From the NCBI GenBank assembly GCA_963728875.1, contig CAVSLJ010000003.1, forward strand, positions 1 through 64,000: 64,000 nt of DNA, in the 5' to 3' direction. This document shows positions 51,169-59,953 of this stretch, one piece after another. The stretch's first letter is position 1; each line of letters opens with the position of its first letter. Made by a program: the position numbers and the translations under genes. The notes beneath the pieces are model-generated. The model made no database searches. It was not told where the DNA came from and saw only the letters and a program-made list of their open reading frames with translations. This DNA is from DASUPK01 sp963728875 (GTDB lineage Bacteria; Actinomycetota; Thermoleophilia; Solirubrobacterales; 70-9).

Positions 51169-51174
51169 TACCAT
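51169..51174 (+). promoter_or_regulatory. -10 element TACCAT for ecm, leaderless-type
   Basis: Seven nucleotides before ATG 51182, with no ribosome site. Confidence 0.45.
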
Positions 51175-51181
51175 TAGGGCC

Positions 51182-53182
51182 ATGAGCGAGCACCGCCTGC
51201 CCGAGCGGGACCGTCCCTGGGTGATTCGCACCTACTCGGGCCACTCAGACGCAAGGCGCTCCAACGAGCTCTACCGCAAGAACCTCGCCAAGGGCCAGAC
51301 CGGCCTGTCGATCGCCTTCGACCTGCCCACGCAGACGGGCTACGACCCGGACGCCGAGCTCGCCCGCGGCGAGGTCGGCAAGGTCGGCGTCTCGATCGCC
51401 CACAAGGGCGACATGCACGCCCTCCTCGACGGCATCCCGCTCGGCGAGATGAACACCTCGATGACGATCAACGCAACCGCCGCCTGGCTGCTCGCCCTCT
51501 ACGCCACGGTCGCCGAGGAGAACGGAGTCGAGCGCTCGGCTCTGGCGGGCACCACGCAGAACGACATCATCAAGGAGTACCTCTCCCGCGGCACCTACGC
51601 CTTCCCGCCCGGGCCCTCGATGCGCCTGATCGCCGACACCGTCGCGTTCACGGTCAACGAGATCCCGAAGTGGAACCCGATCAACGTGTGCAGCTACCAC
51701 CTGCAGGAGGCGGGAGCCACCCCCATCCAGGAGGTCGCCTACGCGCTCTCCACGGCGATCGCGGTGCTCGACGAGGTGAAGGCGCGGGGCCAGGTCGCCG
51801 ACGATGACTTCCCCAAGGTCTTCGGCCGGATCTCCTTCTTCGTCAACGCCGGAGTCCGCTTCATCGAGGAGCACGCCAAGCTGCGGGCCATGGGCGAGAT
51901 GTGGGAGTGGATCGGCCGCAACCGCTACGGCGTCACCGAGCCCAAGTTCCTGCGCCTTCGGTACGGCGTCCAGGTCAACTCGCTCGGGCTCACCGAGTCG
52001 CAGCCCGAGAACAACGTCCCGCGGATCGTGCTCGAGGCGCTCGCGGTGACGCTCGGCCGCGACGCCCGTGCCCGGGCCATCCAGCTTCCCGCCTGGAACG
52101 AGGCGCTCGGGTTGCCCCGCCCCTGGGACCAGCAGTGGAGCCTGCGCATCCAGCAGATCCTGGCCAACGAGACCGACCTGCTCGAGTACCCCGACATCTT
52201 CGAGGGGTCGGTGGTCATGGACGGGCTCGTCGCCGAGCTCGTGGAGGGCGCCAAGGCGGAGATGAAGGCGGTCGAGGACAGGGGCGGCGCGGTCGAGGCG
52301 GTCCCGTACATGAAGGCTCAACTGGTCGAGTCGAACCGCGAGCGGATCGCCAAGATCGAGCGCGGCGAGATCACCGTGGTCGGGCAGAACAAGTTCACGG
52401 AGTCCGAGGACTCGCCGCTCATCACCGGCGAGGACGGGGGCATCCTCACCCCCGACCCGGAGGTGGAGCGTGAGCGGATCGCGGCGCTCGAGGAGTGGAA
52501 GTCCGAGCGCGACCAGGCCGCGGTTGACGCGGCTCTCGGCAAGCTGGCCGAGGCGGCCCGCGACGAGGGCGCGAACATCATGCCCGCGACCATGGAGGCC
52601 GCCAAGGCCGGCGCGACCACCGGCGAGTGGGCCGGCACGCTTCGTGAGGTCTTTGGCGACTATCGGGCGCCCACGGGCGTCGGCGAGGCCACTGCCGGCG
52701 GGTCGGTCAACGGGGATCTGCTCGGCGAGGTGCGCGAGCGGGTCAAGCAGGTCTCCGAGGAGATCGGTCATCCGATCCGGATCCTGGTCGGCAAGCCCGG
52801 CCTCGACGGGCACTCGAATGGCGCCGAGCAGATCGCCGTCCGCGCCCGCGACGTGGGCATGGAGGTGATCTACCAGGGCATCCGCCTCACGCCCGAGCAG
52901 ATCGCCAAGTCGGCGGTCGAGGAGGACGTAGACGTGGTCGGTCTCTCCATCCTCTCGGGCTCCCACCGCGAGCTGGTGCCGCGGGTGGTCGACCTGCTGC
53001 GGGCCGACGGCGCTGACATCCCGGTCGTGGTCGGCGGCATCATCCCCGCGGCCGACGCGGCTGCCATGCGCGAGGCCGGGGTCGCCGGCGTCTACACGCC
53101 GAAGGACTTCGAGATCAACCGGATCATGGGCGAGATCGCGGACCTGGTGGCCGACCGCCACCGCGCCGCGCAGCCGGCTTGA
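51182..53182 (+). CDS. ecm: Ethylmalonyl-CoA mutase (MeaA-like, B12-dependent)
   Basis: 666 aa. Catalytic barrel: RPWVIRTYSGHSDA, AFDLPTQTGYDPD, NTSMTINATAAWLLAL, TTQNDIIKEYLSRGTYAFPP. C-terminal cobalamin domain: GKPGLDGHSNGAEQ (DxHxxG), SILSGSHRELVP and VVVGGIIP. The strongest resemblance is to MeaA/Ecm of Streptomyces rather than methylmalonyl-CoA mutase (for example NICSYHL-like NVCSYHLQEAGATP). It isomerises ethylmalonyl-CoA to methylsuccinyl-CoA after Ccr. Single polypeptide, full length. Leaderless-type TACCAT upstream. Confidence 0.9.
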   Translation: MSEHRLPERDRPWVIRTYSGHSDARRSNELYRKNLAKGQTGLSIAFDLPTQTGYDPDAELARGEVGKVGVSIAHKGDMHALLDGIPLGEMNTSMTINATAAWLLALYATVAEENGVERSALAGTTQNDIIKEYLSRGTYAFPPGPSMRLIADTVAFTVNEIPKWNPINVCSYHLQEAGATPIQEVAYALSTAIAVLDEVKARGQVADDDFPKVFGRISFFVNAGVRFIEEHAKLRAMGEMWEWIGRNRYGVTEPKFLRLRYGVQVNSLGLTESQPENNVPRIVLEALAVTLGRDARARAIQLPAWNEALGLPRPWDQQWSLRIQQILANETDLLEYPDIFEGSVVMDGLVAELVEGAKAEMKAVEDRGGAVEAVPYMKAQLVESNRERIAKIERGEITVVGQNKFTESEDSPLITGEDGGILTPDPEVERERIAALEEWKSERDQAAVDAALGKLAEAARDEGANIMPATMEAAKAGATTGEWAGTLREVFGDYRAPTGVGEATAGGSVNGDLLGEVRERVKQVSEEIGHPIRILVGKPGLDGHSNGAEQIAVRARDVGMEVIYQGIRLTPEQIAKSAVEEDVDVVGLSILSGSHRELVPRVVDLLRADGADIPVVVGGIIPAADAAAMREAGVAGVYTPKDFEINRIMGEIADLVADRHRAAQPA

Positions 53183-53237
53183 TGCGTGAGGCCACGACCA
53201 TGCACGCCTGGATGACACGCGTGTCCTCCCGCATCTG

Positions 53238-53810
53238 ATGGCCGAGCCGGAGCTGAACGGCGACCGCAGCTCCTGGCTCCGCTGCTACCGCTGCTGGGCC
53301 CGGGACCTCGAGGTCCAGCTGCACTACGACGCGATCCTGCGCGTCGACCCGGAGACCGGCGAGCCGTCGGATCGCCTCGATGAGGTCCAGGAAGCCGTCG
53401 TGCAATGCCTGCGCTGCCTGCACGACCAGCCCCACCTGACCATCCAGGAGGACCGGGTCGTGCCGGTCGAGGACCGCTGGGAGCGGATGGTCGCCGGCAC
53501 ACCCTGGGTCGCCTCCTGCACGGTCACCGTCGATCAGGACCAGGTCGAGAGCTGCTCCGGGCCCGAGGCCGCGGAATCGCTCACCTACGGCTCCTTCGGC
53601 GAGCAGGGCACCCGTGAGTTCTTCACCCACGTCCGCTTCCACAAGCACGACGAGGAGCGGATCATCGTCCACCTCCTGGTCGAGCTCTACGCGCGCTCGG
53701 CCGAGGAGGCCACGGAGGTGCTGGAGGAGGCCTCGCGCGGCGTCCTCGAGATCACCTCGCTCGCGGAGGAGTCACGCCCGCCGGCGCACGCCCCGGACGA
53801 GGCTCACTAG
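53238..53810 (+). CDS. Hypothetical protein with two CxxC motifs
   Basis: 190 aa. CYRC near residue 16 and CLRC near 57 could form a zinc ribbon or redox pair. The rest is mixed alpha/beta: WERMVAGTPWVASCTVTVDQD, EFFTHVRFHKHDEERIIVHLL, an acidic helix EEATEVLEEASRG and an acidic tail. No TM or signal. Family not recognised. The GGDEF gene starts 16 bp downstream. Confidence 0.65.
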   Translation: MAEPELNGDRSSWLRCYRCWARDLEVQLHYDAILRVDPETGEPSDRLDEVQEAVVQCLRCLHDQPHLTIQEDRVVPVEDRWERMVAGTPWVASCTVTVDQDQVESCSGPEAAESLTYGSFGEQGTREFFTHVRFHKHDEERIIVHLLVELYARSAEEATEVLEEASRGVLEITSLAEESRPPAHAPDEAH

Positions 53811-53826
53811 CGGCGACCGCAAGCTG

Positions 53827-54849
53827 ATGCCTCCGCCCACCCTCACGCCCCACGCCGTGACGCCGCAATTGGCTTGGCGCCTGGCGGCCACGCTGTTCAT
53901 CGGTGGCGTCCTGGTCGCGATCCCCGCTGTGTTCCTACTCGACAGCGGACTGAACCCCGCCATGTTCGGCGTAACAGTGCTCGCGATCCTCTCCGGCTTC
54001 GCTTGTCTGGCCGCCCTGCGTTGGGAGATCGATCAGCGTTGGCTAAAGGTCGTCCCGCTGGTGGCCGTGGCCGAGATAGCGGTGGCCGTGCAGGCGACTG
54101 ACTACACGCTCGCGTATCTCTACTTCTTCGCCGCCCTCTATGTCGCCGTCGTATTCCCGACCCTCCGCGAGATGGCGCCTTATCTGGCCGTGATCGGGGT
54201 CGCTCTCCTCCTTGGGTTCATCTTCGCAAGAGATACGGCCCAGGAGACGGCTCTCTGGGTGCTCGCGATCGGCCTGCCCCTGTTGTTCACGACGATCGCA
54301 GTCGGTCGGCTGACGGCGAATCTGGAGTCCAGCAGGCAGACCTATCGCGCGCTGCTTGGCGTCGACGGGCTCACCGGCGTCGGCAACTACCGGGCCCTGA
54401 TCGAGCGACTCCGACATGAGACAGCGCGCCACGGCCGAAAGGGCCGGCAGTTCGCGGTACTGAGTCTCGACCTTGACGGCTTCAAGGCCGTCAACGACAC
54501 CCAGGGACATCTCGTGGGCGACCTGCTGTTGGCGATGGTCGCGTCGATGATCGAACTGGAGGTTCGTGCCGAGGACGCCGTGTACCGCCAGGGTGGTGAC
54601 GAATTCGTCGTCATCGCACCCGAGACCAACCGCGAACGAGCGTGGCTACTCGCCACGCGGATCCAGCGGAGGGTGGGACGCGTGAACGCCGGTCAGGTAA
54701 AGCTCTCGGCGAGCTTCGGAGCCGCCGTCTACCCGCAGGACGGCGCGGAGCCTGGGGAGCTGTTGGACGCAGCAGACAATTCACTCCGGTCGCAGCGTCT
54801 GGAGTTCGCCGGCTCGCGCCCCAGCCGGGTGACCGACGGCCCCGGCTAG
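53827..54849 (+). CDS. Membrane diguanylate cyclase (GGDEF)
   Basis: 340 aa. Five to six TM helices in the first ~165 residues, then a GGDEF domain with intact GGDEF and an RAED I-site five residues before it, so feedback-inhibited cyclic-di-GMP synthesis is expected. No PAS or other cytoplasmic sensor; the membrane part must sense the signal. ATG 53827. The stop shares CTAG with the convergent gene. G+C looks a little lower than its neighbours, which is an impression, not a calculation. Confidence 0.88.
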   Translation: MPPPTLTPHAVTPQLAWRLAATLFIGGVLVAIPAVFLLDSGLNPAMFGVTVLAILSGFACLAALRWEIDQRWLKVVPLVAVAEIAVAVQATDYTLAYLYFFAALYVAVVFPTLREMAPYLAVIGVALLLGFIFARDTAQETALWVLAIGLPLLFTTIAVGRLTANLESSRQTYRALLGVDGLTGVGNYRALIERLRHETARHGRKGRQFAVLSLDLDGFKAVNDTQGHLVGDLLLAMVASMIELEVRAEDAVYRQGGDEFVVIAPETNRERAWLLATRIQRRVGRVNAGQVKLSASFGAAVYPQDGAEPGELLDAADNSLRSQRLEFAGSRPSRVTDGPG

Positions 54850-55763
54850 ATCGGGCTGAAGCTCTCCGCCTGGGCCTTGGCCTGCCTTACCTCGCGCCGC
54901 GAAGCTCCGTGATCTACGCGCTGGAGCAGCACGTAGGTATAACCACCGTCGATCAGAACGAGGGCCGACTCGGATCCGTCACGGTAGACCGCCTTGATTC
55001 GAAGGCCTTGGAGAAGACCGACCCGCTCCGGGTGCGGCGCGGTCACCCGTCCCTCAGGGTGGCGCGCCTTCAGGAAGCGGGTGGCGTCGCTGGCCAGATC
55101 ATTGAGGCTGCGCTCCTCGGAGGCGTAGTAGACATCGACCTCCGCCTTGGACCCTGGGGCAACCAGGGCGATGGCGGTGTCCTTCTGACCAACGTGCCAG
55201 TCAGGCGCGACCCCGATCCGGAAGCGGCTGGCGAAGGTGGTGACCTGCAGCCTGGGCTGCCGGATCGGCTGGGGGCGGGCGCTCGGGGCTGGCGGCGACG
55301 CTGAGGTCGTCACGGGCTGCGTCGGTGTAGCGCCCGTGGATCCGCTGGGCTTGACGGAGCCTGGCGAATGGTCCGACCCGCTACCGCTGAGGAGCCCGAC
55401 CAATAGCCCGACGCCGACGAGCACGCCGATAACGACCAGATACGCCGAAAGCGGGATTGGAGTCCGACGGCGCCGACCCGCCGGACCCTCCGCTCGCGGA
55501 TCTGACCTGATCCTGGGGACGAGCCCTTCCAGACCTGAAGCGAGCGCCCTTTCGGCCTGCTCCGCCGCCTCCCCCGCCCGGTATTCGACGCTCTTGCCGC
55601 ACTCGAGGCAGGTGATCTTCAGCGGACCGGTCGCCGCCCCACCTTTCCGGCCCACGTCGAACCCGGCGTCATGGTCCTGATGCTCGGCCAGGAAGCGTGC
55701 GACCCCGCGCGCCGGACCGCCGCCGGTTTCCTCGGAGGCGCCCATCCGCATCACGCCAGTCAC
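54846..55763 (-). CDS. Single-TM protein with zinc-ribbon-like N-terminus and extracytoplasmic domain
   Basis: 305 aa. A cytoplasmic part with one CLEC pair (ITCLECGKSVEY), then a basic stretch and one TM (AYLVVIGVLVGVGLLVGLL), a Ser/Pro/Thr-rich linker (about residues 130-165) and a folded outer domain (FASRFRIGVAPDWHVGQKD, VDVYYASEERSLNDLASDA, VLIDGGYTYVLLQRVDH). The outer part resembles PsbP/LpqN-like lipid- or ligand-binding folds but I would not name it. ATG 55763. Confidence 0.68.
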   Translation of the reverse strand: MTGVMRMGASEETGGGPARGVARFLAEHQDHDAGFDVGRKGGAATGPLKITCLECGKSVEYRAGEAAEQAERALASGLEGLVPRIRSDPRAEGPAGRRRRTPIPLSAYLVVIGVLVGVGLLVGLLSGSGSDHSPGSVKPSGSTGATPTQPVTTSASPPAPSARPQPIRQPRLQVTTFASRFRIGVAPDWHVGQKDTAIALVAPGSKAEVDVYYASEERSLNDLASDATRFLKARHPEGRVTAPHPERVGLLQGLRIKAVYRDGSESALVLIDGGYTYVLLQRVDHGASRREVRQAKAQAESFSPI

Positions 55764-55796
55764 TCCGCCACGCCCCTCGACCAGCAGGGCCGCCAG

Positions 55797-56015
55797 CTAG
55801 GTCCCAATCCGATCGAGCATCGGGCCCGCATCCCTGATCCCGAACTCTCTTGCCTCGTCCCGGAGGGCGGCCACCGCACGTTCGTCCGCCTCGAGGACAT
55901 CCTCATCCCTTGTTCCGATCGAACCGGCACGCCGGCTCGCAGCTGTATCCGGATCCAGGGCGCTTTGGCCGCCGGAATTGGGCTCCTCCTCGTTGCGTCC
56001 GCTCCTCGCCATCAT
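55797..56015 (-). CDS. Possible small acidic protein
   Basis: 72 aa, starting ATG ATG at 56015. Acidic and helical at the C-terminus (DEDVLEADERAVAALRDEAREF). The ribosome site is weak (G-rich) and there is no family match, so coding status is uncertain. It fills an otherwise empty 320-bp gap between two same-strand genes. Confidence 0.35.
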   Translation of the reverse strand: MMARSGRNEEEPNSGGQSALDPDTAASRRAGSIGTRDEDVLEADERAVAALRDEAREFGIRDAGPMLDRIGT

Positions 56016-56083
56016 GATCGGGCCCCCCGGATCGAACCGCGCGAGCAGAGTACCGCGCATTCCGGTTGTCGGGTTCCCGCTCC

Positions 56084-57001
56084 CTAGCTGGAGCCCACGC
56101 GCTTCGCGCAGTACGTATCGCGGGACGCTCGGATGCCCGGGACCTGCACCGCCGCGATGCCCTGCGCCCACAGTGCGGCGTTCGTCTGGATCTGCTTGGC
56201 GACCACCTGGCGCTGGGCGTCCGTCTTCGCGTCGAGCAGCGGCTCCGCGTTCCGCCAGACCAGCTCCCGCCAGACCCGGACGGCCTCCAGGCCGCCGATG
56301 TCGTCGGCGGTGACCAGGTCCGGGTTGGTCACCCCGATCGACGGGTCGTAGCGCTGGCGGATCGCCGTCACCACGCGCTCGTAGGCGCGGTTGAGGACCT
56401 CGTTGACGGCGTCGTGATCGGGCTTCCGGGTGGCGCCGTCGGGAGTGCGAACGCCGAGCGCCGCGATCAGGAACGGCATGTCGTTCTGCACGTGCGCGTT
56501 GATCCCGAGCAGCATCTCCTGGGCTCCGGTGATCTGGCCGGAGGCGGCCTGCTGGAAGGCGATGCGCCAGGCGGGCGGCACCGGTCCGCCCGTCTCCCAG
56601 GCAAGGAAGCTGTCGAAGTACATGTCCGCGAACAGCGCGTCCTCGGTGTAGAGGTAGTCCGGGTAGCGGATCAGACCCGGGTCGGTGTCGAGCGTCTCCC
56701 GCAGCTCGCGGGTGAGCTCGAGATAGGTGGTGGCGAAGACGGCGCGGTGATCGCAGCCGAGCTGATCGCGCAGCGTCGCCAGCCGCCGGATCTCGGTGTC
56801 GATGCAGCCGATCGACGGCGTCTCGCAATACGGCACGGGGCCGGGCTGCGGCTCGTTCGGAGTGCCGGGCAGCGGCGGCAGCAGCGCCGTCCAGTTCGTG
56901 GTGGGGACCAGAAGCGAGTCGGCGGTCGCCGTGCCGCCTGCGCACGCGAGCAAACCTGCACAGGCCACCACCAACGTCGTGACACGTACTCGCCCACCCA
57001 T
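56084..57001 (-). CDS. DUF5995-family secreted protein
   Basis: 305 aa. Signal peptide VTTLVVACAGLLACAGGTATA, then the DUF5995 pattern: GCDHRAVFATTYLELTRELR, LFADMYFDSFLAWE, EMLLGINAHVQNDMPFLIAAL (the conserved GINAHVxxDLP-like motif) and DDIGGLEAVRVWRELVWRN. Function of the family is not established. TAGGAT lies 10 nt upstream of the ATG. Confidence 0.85.
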   Translation of the reverse strand: MGGRVRVTTLVVACAGLLACAGGTATADSLLVPTTNWTALLPPLPGTPNEPQPGPVPYCETPSIGCIDTEIRRLATLRDQLGCDHRAVFATTYLELTRELRETLDTDPGLIRYPDYLYTEDALFADMYFDSFLAWETGGPVPPAWRIAFQQAASGQITGAQEMLLGINAHVQNDMPFLIAALGVRTPDGATRKPDHDAVNEVLNRAYERVVTAIRQRYDPSIGVTNPDLVTADDIGGLEAVRVWRELVWRNAEPLLDAKTDAQRQVVAKQIQTNAALWAQGIAAVQVPGIRASRDTYCAKRVGSS

Positions 57002-57057
57002 CCCGCGCGCAATCCTACCGCTCCGTAGGTTGCCGTGGCGCTGAGCTGAGAGGAGAG

Positions 57058-57252
57058 CTAGGGCTTGTGATCCGGGCCCGCGGCCCCCGGATCCTTGATC
57101 GCCTCGCTGGCGGCCTTCGCCTTGTCCTTCAGGCTGCCCTTGTCCTTGGCGATGTCCTTGAGCTCCTCGGCGTCCTCCTTGAGGGCGTCGGTTCCGCCGC
57201 GCTTGTCGACCAGTTTCTTGGCCTGGTCGGTAAGCCTTCTGAAGTTGACCAT
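57058..57252 (-). CDS. Small antitoxin-like protein (Rv0909/MT0933-like)
   Basis: 64 aa, Lys/Asp-rich amphipathic helices: LTDQAKKLVDKRGGTDALKE, DIAKDKGSLKDKAKAASEAI. This composition and spacing resembles the MT0933/Rv0909 antitoxin family of Actinomycetota, but no toxin partner (SRPBCC-like Rv0910) is adjacent. Strong ribosome site GGAGGAGAG before ATG. CsbD-like stress protein is an alternative. Confidence 0.55.
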   Translation of the reverse strand: MVNFRRLTDQAKKLVDKRGGTDALKEDAEELKDIAKDKGSLKDKAKAASEAIKDPGAAGPDHKP

Positions 57253-57260
57253 CTCTCCTC

Positions 57261-57776
57261 CTAGCCGGGGTTCTTTCGCGGGACCAGCACCGCCCGCTTG
57301 AACTCGGCCACGAGCGTGCCGTCCTGGTTGTAGGCACGAGTATGGACCTTCACGATTCCGCGGTCGGGCTTCGACTCCGACGGCCGCACCTCGAGGACCT
57401 CGGACTCGACGAACAGCGTGTCGCCGTGGAAGACCGGGTTCGGATGGCTGAGCTCGTCCGTTGCCAGGTTGGCGATCGCCTTCCCGGAGACGTCGTTCAC
57501 GGTCATCCCGAAGATCAGCGAGTAGACATAGGGGCCGGCAACCACGTTCTTGCCCTGCTGGGACCCGGACGCATAGACGTCGTTCAGGTGTAGTGGATGG
57601 TGGTTCATCGTCAGCAGGCAGAAGAGGTGATCCTCTGACTCGGTGATCGTCTTCGCCGGCCAGTGCTTGTAGACGGCTCCGACCTCGAACTCCTCCAGGT
57701 AGCGCCCGTACTCGTGCGCGCCCGAGGCCTCTCGCTCGGCCTGGTCCGTCGTCAGCTGGTGGTTCTCGTCACTCAT
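57261..57776 (-). CDS. MaoC-family hydratase, candidate mesaconyl-CoA hydratase
   Basis: 171 aa. Hotdog-fold R-hydratase: GRYLEEFEVGAVYKHWPAKT, ITESEDHLFCLLTMNHHPLH (hydratase motif with catalytic Asp/Glu and His), VAGPYVYSLIFGMTVNDV, NPVFHGDTLFVESEVLEV. This short MaoC type accompanies ccr and ecm in Streptomyces and acts on mesaconyl- or methylfumaryl-type CoA esters, so a role in the ethylmalonyl-CoA pathway is likely but not proven. Only 8 bp upstream of the antitoxin-like gene. Confidence 0.82.
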   Translation of the reverse strand: MSDENHQLTTDQAEREASGAHEYGRYLEEFEVGAVYKHWPAKTITESEDHLFCLLTMNHHPLHLNDVYASGSQQGKNVVAGPYVYSLIFGMTVNDVSGKAIANLATDELSHPNPVFHGDTLFVESEVLEVRPSESKPDRGIVKVHTRAYNQDGTLVAEFKRAVLVPRKNPG

Positions 57777-57844
57777 CTCTTGAGTCGGTCTCCTTGAGTC
57801 GTCGTGACTCCCCTCCCGGGAATCGGCGCGGGATGGTAGTGGGG

Positions 57845-58921
57845 TCAGGAAATCGCTGCCTCAATCCCCTCGAAGCGCGCGAGGTCGGCGACCTCGGCCT
57901 CGATCTTCGCGCCGAGCCGGTCGCGCTCGGCCCTCGGCAGGTTGAGCTCGATCTCGAGCCGGCCGCCCTTCCGTGACGAGCGCCAGCCGCCGACCACGAT
58001 GCCGTCCTCGACGATGACCGGCCGGATCCAGCCGCCTCCCCCCGCCTTCACGTGCGTCGCATGCTCGCTCGCGACCGAGAAGCCGCGGTCCTTCCAGCCG
58101 AGCAGGTAGGTGTCGAAGTTGCCGAGCATCCGGACCTGCCCGGCGGCGGGCAGGCGGGAAGGGCCGCGGCGCGGGCCGAGCATCGTCTGATCGCCAACCT
58201 TGACCTCCTCGATCTCCTTGGAGATGGATTCGAGGCCGGCGCGCACGTCACGCAGAGGCAGGCCCGACCAGTAGGCGAAGTCGCGGTCGATCGCCGGAGC
58301 GAACGCGCGGATGTAGCGGCGGGCGAGCTCGGCCAGTGCGCGGTCGCGGTCGAAGGCGGGTTGCTTGCCGATCCAGTCCTCGCGGCGGACGAGGCAGGTG
58401 GTCTTGCCCTTGTCAGGACCCAGGCAGGCGATCCCGCTCAGCACCGCCGTCAGCGCAATGTGCATGCCGGTCTGCTGGTTCAGCCTCACCCCGGCCGCTT
58501 CGACCCGCTCCCGAGCCTCGCTGCGGGTGAGCGGCCCCTCGTCGGCAAGGGCACGGGCGATGACGTCGAGCGACCTGTTCTGCTTCGTGGTGGGCAACCC
58601 AAGTTGCTCCAGCCGCCGGCGTGACCAGCGCTCGGCCTCGGGTTCGAAGAGCGGGAGCCACCAGCCGGCGTCGTCCGTGGGGATCAGGTGGATGGTTTTC
58701 CGCATCACCCAGGTGCGCAGCAGCGAGCGTTCCTCGGTTCGCGCCCGGTCGATGTCCGCGGCGGTCAGCGAGCGGCTGCGGGAGCGGAACGTCTGCGGCC
58801 CGGCGTAGACGTCCTGCGCCTGGGCGCCGGCGATCGAGCGGGCGATCTCGGCGGGATCCGTCGCGGCTGCGGGACGGTGGAGCAGCTGCGTCGCCGCTCT
58901 CCTTCTCGCGAGCTTCGTCAG
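57845..58921 (-). CDS. Winged-helix DNA-binding-domain protein (HTH_42 type)
   Basis: 358 aa if started at CTG 58921, which overlaps the SCP2 stop (CTGA). The in-frame N-terminal part RAATQLLHRPAAATDPAEI and SIAGAQAQDVYAGPQTFRSR matches the family's normal start, so a GTG at 58708 would cut off a conserved region. Core features: LLRTWVMRKTIHLIPTDDAG, FDRDRALAELARRYI, MLGNFDTYLLGWKDRG and VIVEDGIVVGGW. AlkZ-like DNA glycosylases belong to this fold and the QxQ element of that group may be QAQD, but glycosylase activity is inference. Confidence 0.78.
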   Translation of the reverse strand: MTKLARRRAATQLLHRPAAATDPAEIARSIAGAQAQDVYAGPQTFRSRSRSLTAADIDRARTEERSLLRTWVMRKTIHLIPTDDAGWWLPLFEPEAERWSRRRLEQLGLPTTKQNRSLDVIARALADEGPLTRSEARERVEAAGVRLNQQTGMHIALTAVLSGIACLGPDKGKTTCLVRREDWIGKQPAFDRDRALAELARRYIRAFAPAIDRDFAYWSGLPLRDVRAGLESISKEIEEVKVGDQTMLGPRRGPSRLPAAGQVRMLGNFDTYLLGWKDRGFSVASEHATHVKAGGGGWIRPVIVEDGIVVGGWRSSRKGGRLEIELNLPRAERDRLGAKIEAEVADLARFEGIEAAIS

Positions 58922-59283
58922 TGGACTTTCTTGGTTCGCGCCCGCTGCTCGTGGCGCTCGATCACCTGGGCGATCAGCTTCTGGATGTTGCTGTCGCCGC
59001 TGGCCTTGATGTGGCCCGCCTCCCAGGCGGCGCGATAGTCGCCCACCGTTCCGTCTTCCGCGAGCCGGTTGAACTCCGACCGCGTGAACTCCACCGTGAC
59101 CCGGGCGTCCTCGGTCGAGGCCGACTTGCTGATCTTCGGGCCCGGGACCTCGACGCGGAACATCTGCACATCGCCACGACCTCGCAGCTCCAGCTCGAAG
59201 ACGAGCTTCAGCTGTGCGAGCGCCGGCACCTCCGCCTGGAAGCGCTCGATCGCGGTTGCGATCAGCTCTTGCGTCGAGGCCAT
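58918..59283 (-). CDS. SCP2 sterol-binding-domain protein
   Basis: 121 aa. LKLVFELELRGRGDVQMFRVE, SASTEDARVTVEFTRSEFNRLAEDG, AGHIKASGDSNIQKLIAQV are the SCP2 strands and helix. It forms a hydrophobic cavity for acyl chains or lipids. Starts one base after the SDR stop and its own stop is inside the next gene's start, so it is translated in a chain with acyl-CoA dehydrogenase and SDR. Confidence 0.88.
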   Translation of the reverse strand: MASTQELIATAIERFQAEVPALAQLKLVFELELRGRGDVQMFRVEVPGPKISKSASTEDARVTVEFTRSEFNRLAEDGTVGDYRAAWEAGHIKASGDSNIQKLIAQVIERHEQRARTKKVH

Positions 59284-59284
59284 C

Positions 59285-59953
59285 TCACCAAGGTATTGGC
59301 TTGCGGTTGCGGAAGAAGCCTCCCGTCGGGCCGTCGTCCGGCAGCGTGGCCAGCCAGACGGCGGTGTCGGCTCCGTCCTCGACGGATCGCGGAGCGCCGG
59401 AGCCACCCATGTCGGTGCGAACCCAGCCCGGGCACATCGCGTTGATCTTGATGTCGTCCTCGTCCCAGGCGAGCGTCTTGGTGAGCGCGTTGAGGGCCGC
59501 CTTGGACACCCGGTAGGCGCCGCGTCCGCCGTTCATGTCGGAGAGCTGCCCGGCGCCGCTCGAGACGTTGACGATGCGCGGCGCGTCGCTGCGCCGCAGC
59601 AGCGGCAGGAAGGCCTCGATCAGCCGCCAGGGGCCGAACGTGTTGACCTCCAGCACCTGGTGAGCCCGGTCGATGTCGTAGTCGGCCGCCCCCACGGGAT
59701 CGCCGTAGACACCCGCGTTGTTGACGAGCGCGTCCAGGTGGCCCACCTCGGAGCCGATCCGCTCCTGAGCGGCGAAGATCTCGTCCTCGTCGGTGACGTC
59801 GAGCTCGATCGGCACGATGCTCTCGGCCTCCTCGACGTCATCGGGATCGCGCGCCCCCGCGTAGACCACGAAGTCGTGATCGGCGGCGAGCTGCCGCGCG
59901 ATCTCCGCGCCGATTCCCCGGCTCGTGCCGGTGACCAGCGCGACGCGACTCAA
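59285..59953 (-). CDS. Short-chain dehydrogenase/reductase
   Basis: 222 aa. ALVTGTSRGIGAEIARQLAAD, DALVNNAGVYG, VNVSSGAGQ, YRVSKAALNALTK. NAD(P)-binding and the Ser-Tyr-Lys triad are complete. The C-terminal segment is like the carbonyl-reductase subgroup (CPGWVRTDMGG). TTG start overlapping the acyl-CoA dehydrogenase stop (TTGA). Confidence 0.9.
   Translation of the reverse strand: MSRVALVTGTSRGIGAEIARQLAADHDFVVYAGARDPDDVEEAESIVPIELDVTDEDEIFAAQERIGSEVGHLDALVNNAGVYGDPVGAADYDIDRAHQVLEVNTFGPWRLIEAFLPLLRRSDAPRIVNVSSGAGQLSDMNGGRGAYRVSKAALNALTKTLAWDEDDIKINAMCPGWVRTDMGGSGAPRSVEDGADTAVWLATLPDDGPTGGFFRNRKPIPW

Noticed and set aside
57058..57252. A complete toxin-antitoxin module
   Set aside because: Only an antitoxin-like small protein is present; neighbours are a MaoC hydratase and a DUF5995 protein, not toxins.
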